A stretch of DNA of 35,215 nucleotides, from the NCBI GenBank assembly GCA_002068325.1, contig MVZH01000015.1, forward strand, positions 1 to 35,215, read 5' to 3'. This document shows, in pieces, positions 9,034 to 15,085 of the stretch. Made by a program: the position numbers and the translations under genes. The stretch comes from Lentisphaerae bacterium ADurb.BinA184. GTDB lineage: Bacteria; Verrucomicrobiota; Lentisphaeria; Oligosphaerales; MVZH01. Positions within the stretch are counted from its first letter, which is position 1. Each line of letters opens with the position of its first letter. The notes beneath the pieces are model-generated. The model did not search any database. It was not told the origin of the DNA and saw only the letters and a list, made by a program, of their open reading frames with translations.

Positions 9034-10395
9034 TCAGATCCACTCGCCGCGGCGGGCGCAGTCGTGGAGGTAGGAGAAAGCCTTCGGCGGCGGCATCGCC
9101 TCCAGCCCGCCGCGGATCTGCGGGGAGGGCGCCGGCAGGGCGCCGACGGCGGCGAAAACCTGGTTGCGCCGGGCCCGCGACGCATACTCGTGGCAGGCCT
9201 CGCGCCCCACATACGGGAAGTCGGCGTAACGGAAGAACCGCTGGTGCCCAACCACAACCTGCGCGCCCTCGATGAACTGCCGGGCAAGCGGCTTCATCGG
9301 CGGCGCCTCGAAATCGTCCACAAACCGCTGGCCGGGCTTGTTCATCTCCGTACCGACGAGCACCGGCAGGCCAAGGTCGCCGGCCATCTTGGCGTAGCGG
9401 TGCAACTCCCGGACCTTGCGTTCCCGCTGCGCCGGATCCTTGAGGTTCCAATTGCGGTCGGGGATGATGTTGGTGGCCGCAACACCCTTGCTGATCAGGC
9501 ACTCAAGCTGGGCGCCGGGATCGGCTTCGCCGGCGGACGTGCCGTCCAGCCACGTGCTGGTCGGGAGCGCACCGCAATCGAGGATCATCGCGATCACGTC
9601 GTCCAACGCGGGGAACGTGCCCTCGGTCGGCTGCGTGTAGCCCACCCCGCCCTTCTTCATCAGCTTCGAGCGCAGCAGGTCGAGGAAGCCGTTCACGTCG
9701 TGTGCCTTGGCCGCCAGGTCGTCGGCGCTGGTGCCGAGGCCGCGGGCCCAGAACGCCGCCGCCCGAACCGGGTCGCCCCCCGCCTTGGCCAGCGCCTTGT
9801 CAAAGTAGGCCGTGACGATGTGCCGCTCGGTGGCGTTGCCGGCCGGGGTCAGCGGCAGCACCTCGGAATCGTAGTCCAGACCGAGACCGGCAAGCCGGTC
9901 GTTGATGCGGGCGATGAGGTCGCGGTTGCGCTGATGCGACTGGTGCAACATGCGGGTCAGCACGCCGTGGGCGCAGCTGCCGGGGTCGGGTTCACGACGG
10001 AAGCCGACCCCCATGAAGTAGAAGACCCCGGGTTCGCCGGGGGAGTTGATCTCCTGGTTGCCGTACTCGCGGAAAAAGGTTCGCGTCTCAAACCCCACGG
10101 CGGCGCGCAGACGCAACGCCTCGGCGGCGTCGAGAAACTCGCGCAACCCCGCCAGCACGTCGAAATCGCAGATGCCGGCCGCGTAAAGACCCTCCCGCCG
10201 CGACTCCCAGGCCAGGCGTGTCGGCGACCAGCCCTCCCCGTTGTACGAGAAGAACGTGTGCATGTGCATGTTGACCCGCCACGTCTCCGCCGGCGCCGTG
10301 GCCTCGGCATCAAGCAGGGCGCTCAAGGCCCGCCGCCGGACGTCGGCGTCGAAGGAACTCAAGGCGTTGAGCAGGGCCGGGATGTCAGGGTTCAT
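9034..10395 (-). CDS. PHP-domain metal-dependent protein
   Basis: This is a 453-residue protein with an early PHP (polymerase/histidinol phosphatase) motif: VNMHMHTFFSYNGEG (H44, H46), then YAAGICDFDVLAGL and GFETRTFFREYG (E103). These should form a metal site for phosphoester hydrolysis. Motif 2 normally reads T/C-D-H; here it is CDFD (77-79), so one usual metal-ligand histidine is Phe. The C-terminal half contains 'GDLGLPVLVGTEMNKPGQ' and 'GAQVVVGHQRFFRYADFPYV'. The frame is open upstream to 10770 only because the repeat array lacks stops there; the ATG at 10395 (AGGACGCGTCC upstream) begins recognisable sequence. It is the first of a minus-strand run that continues with the propeller and GH141-like genes. 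Confidence 0.75.
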   Translation of the reverse strand: MNPDIPALLNALSSFDADVRRRALSALLDAEATAPAETWRVNMHMHTFFSYNGEGWSPTRLAWESRREGLYAAGICDFDVLAGLREFLDAAEALRLRAAVGFETRTFFREYGNQEINSPGEPGVFYFMGVGFRREPDPGSCAHGVLTRMLHQSHQRNRDLIARINDRLAGLGLDYDSEVLPLTPAGNATERHIVTAYFDKALAKAGGDPVRAAAFWARGLGTSADDLAAKAHDVNGFLDLLRSKLMKKGGVGYTQPTEGTFPALDDVIAMILDCGALPTSTWLDGTSAGEADPGAQLECLISKGVAATNIIPDRNWNLKDPAQRERKVRELHRYAKMAGDLGLPVLVGTEMNKPGQRFVDDFEAPPMKPLARQFIEGAQVVVGHQRFFRYADFPYVGREACHEYASRARRNQVFAAVGALPAPSPQIRGGLEAMPPPKAFSYLHDCARRGEWI

Positions 10396-10488
10396 GGACG
10401 CGTCCTGTTGCGGGTTGCGCACACTCCGGTAAGATAGCTGGACGCCCGCATGCCGCCACCCCGCCAGCAGGCCCCCGCCTCCGCCATG

Positions 10489-10925
10489 TGCGTGAAAACA
10501 CGCCGTTTTCACGAACTGGCGCCGCCGACCGCAGGCTGGCACCCACCCCGGACGAGTGCGTGAAAACACGGCCGTTTTCGCGAACTGGGCTTCCCCCCGG
10601 GAGGCGGCGTCCCCCCTGCCGAGTGCGTGAAAACACGGCCGTTTTCGCGAACTGGGCTTCCCCCCGGAGGCGGCACCCGCCCCTGACGAGTGCGTGAAAA
10701 CACATCCGTTTTCGCGAACTGGGCTTCCCCCCCGGAGGCGGCGTCCCCCCTGCCGAGTGCGTGAAAACACGACCGTTTTCGCGAACTGGGCTTCCCCCCG
10801 GAGGCGGCGCCCGCCCCTGACGAGTGCGTGAAAACACGGCCGTCTTCACGAACTGGACACGCCCCCCGGGAGCAGGCCCCACCCCCGGCCGTGTGCGTGA
10901 AAACACGCCCGTTTTCGCGAACTGG
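10489..10925. repeat. Seven-copy 67-bp tandem repeat with palindromic core
   Basis: Copies begin at 10489, 10557, 10624, 10691, 10758, 10825 and 10894, so the period is 67 bp (68 and 69 at the two ends). Each begins with a 31-32-bp core: TGCGTGAAAACACG, then 1-2 variable bases, CC, GTTTTCGCG and AACTGG. The arms CGTGAAAAC and GTTTTC(A/G)CG form an inverted repeat around a 5-6-nt centre. The 35-bp linkers are also similar (GGCTTCCCCCCGGAGGCGGC), but the outermost ones differ. Linkers alternate between two types, so copies 2+3 and 4+5 form a 134-bp higher-order duplication. The array occupies most of the 706-bp gap between the divergent PHP gene and diguanylate cyclase. The outer parts of the gap (10396-10488, 10926-11101) hold only a promoter candidate. 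Confidence 0.95.
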
Positions 10926-11004
10926 ATGGCCAATCCGCGTCCGCCCCCCGGACGAGACATGAGGTCGCGGCGGCGGCCGGCGACGGTTGCCGGCGGTCCG
11001 GCTG

Positions 11005-11032
11005 TTGCAAACGGCCGGGCACGGGCTAAACT
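11005..11032 (+). promoter_or_regulatory. Candidate promoter of the diguanylate cyclase gene
   Basis: TTGCAA (11005-11010), a 16-bp spacer and TAAACT (11027-11032) give a four-of-six match at each box. It lies between the end of the 67-bp array and the gene start, with a predicted leader of about 60 nt. Motif match only. Confidence 0.4.
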
Positions 11033-11101
11033 GGCGGGGCGTGGATGTGGTAGCGGGCCGGCCGGCGGCGGCCGTCGGCGGGGCGGGCGGAAGGCGAGGC
11101 G

Positions 11102-12388
11102 ATGGACCGGCGGGCAACCACCATCATTCCTCTGGCTCTCCTGGCGGGCGTCAGCCTGGCCGTGCTGCTGGCCGGCCAGTCGCTGGCGGAGCTGGATCGT
11201 GCGTGGTGGATCGAATACCTGCCCCTGATCGTCTTCCTGATCGCGGCGCTGATGGGCGGCCGCATGAACCACTCCCGCATCACGTTCCTGGCCCTGGTCG
11301 GGCTGTTTACCTTTCTGGCCGCGGGCAGCGGCGGCACGACTGAGCCGGTACAGCGGGCGACGGCGCTGGCGGCCGGGCTGGCCGTGTGCGTCTACACGCT
11401 CCTGTGCGCCCACTGGCGGGAGCGGGGGCTGGTGACGGAGCCGGGGGTTCTGCGGCTGCTGCTGGTCGTGGGTCCGATGGCGGTCCTGTGGGGCCTTGTG
11501 GCGACGCGCCCGGCAACGTTGGTGGTGCTGCTGCCGCGTTTCTTTGCGGCGCCGCTGTTCGGCCGGCTCCTGCCGTTGCCCTGGCCGGTTCTGCTGGGCG
11601 CGCTGGCCGTGGGGGCCCTGCTGACGGCGCGCCTTCCCCGACATCCGCTTGAAACACCGGTGCTGCCGGTCGCCATGGCGGCCATGCTGTTGGGGTTGGG
11701 CATGACCTCGCCGCGCTTTGTCGGGTGGGGGGCCGGCGGCGACATGGCCGTTCGCCTGGCGGCCGGCCGTGTGGCCTGTTCGCTGTTCATGGGCGTGGCG
11801 GCGCTGGTTCTGCTGCTCGCCTCGCTCGAACACTCCTACGGCAGCGCCTATCTGGACGAGCTGACCGGGCTGCCGGGGCGCCGCGCGCTCGAACAGCGCC
11901 TCTCGGCCCTCGGCTCGCGGTTCGCCGTGGCGATGGTGGACATTGACCACTTCAAGCGGGTCAACGACCGCTATGGGCACGCCGTGGGCGACCAGGCGTT
12001 GCGCTTCATCGCCGGGCACCTGCGCGACATCAAGGGCGGCAACGCCTACCGCTACGGCGGGGAGGAGTTTGCCGTCGTGCTGCCGCGGCGCGGGGAACGG
12101 GATGCCCTCGGGGTCATGGAGGACATCCGCGGGAGGATTGCGGAGGGGGTGTTCCACTTGCGGGCGAACGGGAGGCCGGCGGCGGCCGCCGAGCCGCCGA
12201 CGGGCAGTCCGACGGAGGGGATTCCGTTGACGGTCAGCGTCGGCATCGCGGCGGTGGCCCGCGGTGAACTGACCCCCGAGGAGGCGCTGGACGAAGCTGA
12301 CCGCGCCCTCTACCGGGCCAAGGAGCTGGGGCGGAACCGCACCGTACGGCGTAGCGAGCTCAAGGAGGACGAGCCATCGCTGGGCTGA
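11102..12388 (+). CDS. Membrane-anchored GGDEF diguanylate cyclase
   Basis: This 428-residue protein should make cyclic di-GMP from two GTP at the inner membrane. Residues 1-240 are a chain of hydrophobic segments (about six to eight helices; no known sensor domain recognised), followed by a GGDEF domain: 'YLDELTGLPGRRALEQRLSA', AMVDIDHFKRVNDRYGHAVG with the metal-binding Asp, and YRYGGEEFAVVLP with the GGEEF signature at 319-323. The allosteric I-site (RxxD, nine to six residues before GGEEF) is absent; the residues there are IKGG. So product inhibition of the usual kind is not expected. GGAAGG lies upstream of the ATG. No EAL or receiver domain is present. It is the first gene to the right of the repeat array. 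Confidence 0.9.
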   Translation: MDRRATTIIPLALLAGVSLAVLLAGQSLAELDRAWWIEYLPLIVFLIAALMGGRMNHSRITFLALVGLFTFLAAGSGGTTEPVQRATALAAGLAVCVYTLLCAHWRERGLVTEPGVLRLLLVVGPMAVLWGLVATRPATLVVLLPRFFAAPLFGRLLPLPWPVLLGALAVGALLTARLPRHPLETPVLPVAMAAMLLGLGMTSPRFVGWGAGGDMAVRLAAGRVACSLFMGVAALVLLLASLEHSYGSAYLDELTGLPGRRALEQRLSALGSRFAVAMVDIDHFKRVNDRYGHAVGDQALRFIAGHLRDIKGGNAYRYGGEEFAVVLPRRGERDALGVMEDIRGRIAEGVFHLRANGRPAAAAEPPTGSPTEGIPLTVSVGIAAVARGELTPEEALDEADRALYRAKELGRNRTVRRSELKEDEPSLG

Positions 12389-12411
12389 ACGGGCGGCGCG
12401 GGATTGGCGCG

Positions 12412-12455
12412 GTGCCAGTGGCACAGTCGGGCTAGCCGTCGTATGTTACACGGCT
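12412..12455 (+). terminator. Two small hairpins after the cyclase gene
   Basis: GTGCC-AGT-GGCAC (12412-12424) and AGCCGT-N10-ACGGCT (12434-12455) are perfect short inverted repeats lying between the cyclase stop and the TPR gene start. Neither is followed by a T tract, so they are at best weak terminators, or leader structures for the next gene. Confidence 0.25.
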
Positions 12456-12530
12456 GGCGGGCCGAGCCGGCGACACGGCGCCCGGCGGGGGTGCCACCGG
12501 GCCTTGCCCGGCCAAGTAAGAGGTGACAGC

Positions 12531-13667
12531 ATGAGCATGCGGATCGCAGGACTGGCCGTCATCGCCGTCGCATGGGTTGTCGTCGGCTGGGCGAGCGCCG
12601 AGCCGCCGCCGGTGGTGACGCCGGAGCCCGGCTGGATTCGCAAGCAGCTTCTGCTTCCGGACCTCGACCTGACTCCCGTGGCCGAGGACTTTGAGCGCAG
12701 CGGCCAGTACCGCGACGCCGCCGAGGTCTACGGCAAGATGGCCGAGCTGGCCGAAAAGGAGGCCAACCGCGCCTACGCCAAGCTGCGCCAGGCCGACAGC
12801 CTGTTCGCGGCCGGCGAGTACCGCCAGGCGTACGAGGCCTATGAGGTGGTGCGCACATCGTACCGCGACCAGGTCTCCTACGAACACCTCACCGGCATGT
12901 TGCGGAAGCTGGCCGAGACCTACGCCTCGGGCACGGTCGGATGGCTCGGCGGCAACGACTACCAGGCCGCGCGCGGCATCTACAGTGCGGTCCTCGAAAT
13001 GGCACCGACCGGGCCGCTGGCCGCCGCCGACACCGTCCGGCTGGCCCAGCTGCAGCGGGCCGACGGGCTGTACGACGAGGCGATCGCCACGTTCGAGGAG
13101 GTCGTCCGGCGTTTCCCCAACACCCCGCAGGCCGACGAGGCGCGCCTGGAGCTCACGCGCACGTCGCTGGAGAAGGCGCAGGCTGGCCGCGGCGACGCCA
13201 AGCTGGCCCGGCAGGCGCAGCAGCAGGCGACGCGGCTGGCCGAGGGCGCGGCCGGGCGTCCGCTGGCGGAGGAGGCGGCCGCGCTGAAGGCCGCAGCGGA
13301 CGAGGCTTTGGTGCAACACTTCCTGTACCTCGGGGAGTTCTACCAGCGCAAGGCCCACTACCGGCCGGAGGCGGCGCGGCGCTACCTGACCACGGTTCTG
13401 GAGAAGGCGGCGGGGACGGCCTCCGCGGATCAGGCGCAAGCGCTGCTGGCCCGTTTGCCGACCGGCGAGGCCCTGTCGGCGCCGGTGCCGGCCGCCGAGC
13501 GGATTGAGTCCGACCGCCAGTTGCCGCCGCCTGCGCAGGCGGTGCCCGCGGCGGTGCCGGACACGGCGGAAGGGGCGGTGGTCGAGCCGCCGCCGGCCCG
13601 CACCGTCATCGAAGAGAAGGAACGTGTGAAGAAGTGGCTGCTGCCCATCCCGGACCTTGGGCTGTAG
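12531..13667 (+). CDS. Exported TPR protein
   Basis: This is a 378-residue protein with an N-terminal signal (MSMRIAGLAVIAVAWVVVGW, then ASAEPPP). TPR-like helices follow: 'GQYRDAAEVYGKMAELAEKE', 'ADSLFAAGEYRQAYEAYEVV', 'ADGLYDEAIATFEEVVRRFP' with NTPQADEARLEL, and a later alanine-rich helical part. The shape recalls periplasmic BamD/CpoB-type scaffolds, but no such identity can be claimed. A phrase near the N-terminus (LLLPDLDL) is echoed at the very C-terminus (LLPIPDLGL), possibly a docking motif. The ATG at 12531 has AGAGGTG at about 7 nt; an in-frame TTG at 12504 is less likely. It precedes lptE, so an envelope role is plausible. Confidence 0.75.
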   Translation: MSMRIAGLAVIAVAWVVVGWASAEPPPVVTPEPGWIRKQLLLPDLDLTPVAEDFERSGQYRDAAEVYGKMAELAEKEANRAYAKLRQADSLFAAGEYRQAYEAYEVVRTSYRDQVSYEHLTGMLRKLAETYASGTVGWLGGNDYQAARGIYSAVLEMAPTGPLAAADTVRLAQLQRADGLYDEAIATFEEVVRRFPNTPQADEARLELTRTSLEKAQAGRGDAKLARQAQQQATRLAEGAAGRPLAEEAAALKAAADEALVQHFLYLGEFYQRKAHYRPEAARRYLTTVLEKAAGTASADQAQALLARLPTGEALSAPVPAAERIESDRQLPPPAQAVPAAVPDTAEGAVVEPPPARTVIEEKERVKKWLLPIPDLGL

Positions 13668-13873
13668 ACCCCTCGAAGGGTGGACGGATCGAAAGCTGAG
13701 AGGGTTGAAACCCGAAAGGCCCAAAGGCCGGGACTCGACAGGCCGGAAGCCGGAGCCCGACCCCCGGCACCCGGCACCTGACACCCGGAAATGCGGATGC
13801 GAGGCTTGTCCCAGTGTCCGCCCCCTGAATACCCAGCCCGCCCCGCCGGCGGCGTCCCGCAGGAGAGCATGCG

Positions 13874-14440
13874 ATGAAGCGATTGTTTCGAGCCTTTCTT
13901 CCGTGCCTGGCTGTGGTTGCGGCCGCCCTGGCCGTGACGATGGTGGGCGGGGGGTGCCTGGGGTATCGGGCGGGGTCGGTGGCGCATCCGCAGATCCGCC
14001 GCGTGTGCGTCGGCGACTTCACGAATCTCACCGACGAGCCGCAGCTCGCCGTCCTGCTGCGCAGCAAGCTGGCCGAGGCCCTTGCGCGCGAGGGTTCGTT
14101 CGAGTTGGCCGATTGCGCGCGGGCGGACGTGCGGGTGCAGGGCCGGGTGGTCAGCTACGCCCTGCGCGGTATCGGCTCGGCCAAGTTGCGCGACGATGCG
14201 GTGAAGCCTGACGACCGTTCCGCCTACAAGACGGTTCACTACCGGGCCGACCTGGTCGTCGAGTTCGAGCTGGTCGCCGCGCGTGTCGAGGAGCGGACCG
14301 TGCTGGCGCCGGCCATGCTGACCGGCGAGGGCGCGTTCCCGGAAGTGCCCGACATGAACACCGCGCGGCAGGTCGGGCTCGAACAGGCGGCCGCCGATGC
14401 GGCGGCGCAGATGGCGGCGGCGTTGTCCGAGGCGTGGTGA
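13874..14440 (+). CDS. lptE: LptE-like LPS-assembly lipoprotein
   Basis: This 188-residue outer-membrane lipoprotein probably plugs the LptD barrel that delivers lipopolysaccharide to the cell surface. The N-terminus is a lipoprotein signal ending in VGGGC, with C28 as the lipidated residue, followed by LGYRAGS as in LptE proteins. 'IRRVCVGDFTNLTDEPQLAV' and 'LLRSKLAEALAREGSFELAD' with ARADVRVQGRVVSYALR match the LptE/RlpB pattern (fixed-length pair of strands and helices). AGGAG sits about 9 nt before the ATG. The stop TGA shares its A with the ispF start, so the two genes are probably translationally coupled. The 206-bp gap upstream (13668-13873) has no recognisable gene. Confidence 0.75.
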   Translation: MKRLFRAFLPCLAVVAAALAVTMVGGGCLGYRAGSVAHPQIRRVCVGDFTNLTDEPQLAVLLRSKLAEALAREGSFELADCARADVRVQGRVVSYALRGIGSAKLRDDAVKPDDRSAYKTVHYRADLVVEFELVAARVEERTVLAPAMLTGEGAFPEVPDMNTARQVGLEQAAADAAAQMAAALSEAW

Positions 14441-14922
14441 TGATACGGGTCGGCTACGGCTACGACGTGCACCGCACGGCCGCCGGCCGCCGGCTGATGC
14501 TTGGCGGCGTCGTCATCCCCTGGGACCGCGGGCTGCTCGGGCATTCCGACGCCGACGTCCTGCTCCACGCCATCACCGACGCGGTGCTCGGGGCCTTGGC
14601 GGCGGGCGACATCGGGCAGTGGTTCCCCCCGGACGACGAGCGGTACCGTGACGCGGACAGCGCCGAACTGCTACGCACCGTCCTGCGCGCGCCCTGTTGT
14701 GCCGGCTGGCGCCTGGGCAACGTTGACGCCACCGTGGTCGCGGAACGGCCGCGGCTGCTCCCGTATGTTCCGGCCATGCGGCGGGCGATTGCCGCGCTGT
14801 TCGAGGCGGGCGAGGATCAGGTTTCGGTGAAGGCCACCACCTCGGAGGGCTTGGGTTTCGCCGGCCGTGGCGAGGGGATGACGGCGGCGGCGGTCGTCCT
14901 GCTGGTGCGGGAGGGGCGGTAA
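14440..14922 (+). CDS. ispF: 2-C-methyl-D-erythritol 2,4-cyclodiphosphate synthase
   Basis: This 160-residue enzyme converts CDP-methylerythritol 2-phosphate to MEcPP in the non-mevalonate isoprenoid pathway. It has VGYGYDVHR with the zinc ligands D and H, 'LGGVVIPWDRGLLGHSDADV' with LLHAITDAVLGA and the third ligand H, DIGQWFPPDDERY, and the C-terminal 'VSVKATTSEGLGFAGRGEG' motif. Length and motif order are normal for the family. The ATG at 14440 overlaps the lptE stop (TGATG). GTG codons at 14434 and 14437 are alternatives but less likely. Confidence 0.95.
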   Translation: MIRVGYGYDVHRTAAGRRLMLGGVVIPWDRGLLGHSDADVLLHAITDAVLGALAAGDIGQWFPPDDERYRDADSAELLRTVLRAPCCAGWRLGNVDATVVAERPRLLPYVPAMRRAIAALFEAGEDQVSVKATTSEGLGFAGRGEGMTAAAVVLLVREGR

Positions 14923-15085
14923 GGGGTGGTGCGCCACCCGGTCGTCGGTGGCGCGGCGGCGTGAGCGGTTTCGCGCGCCGGCCGGGCGGGCCTCCGGGAG
15001 GCGCTGAGGCCGTCCGGAATGGGCCGTACCACGGCGGCGGCGCCTTGCCGGAGCGTCGGCGTTGTCGCGCCGTGAGGGTTCTGCG

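Noticed and set aside
9034-10770. Longer PHP protein including the repeat array
   Set aside because: The extension encodes the same repeated peptide from the array and precedes a good ATG at 10395 with homology starting there.
10489-10925. CRISPR array
   Set aside because: The linkers are nearly identical in pairs and not unique, the core is a long palindrome, and no cas gene is present.
10385-12424. 679-residue minus-strand ORF
   Set aside because: It lies across the array and opposite the cyclase gene; its sequence is low-complexity and Arg/Pro/Gln-rich, typical of a GC-rich shadow frame.
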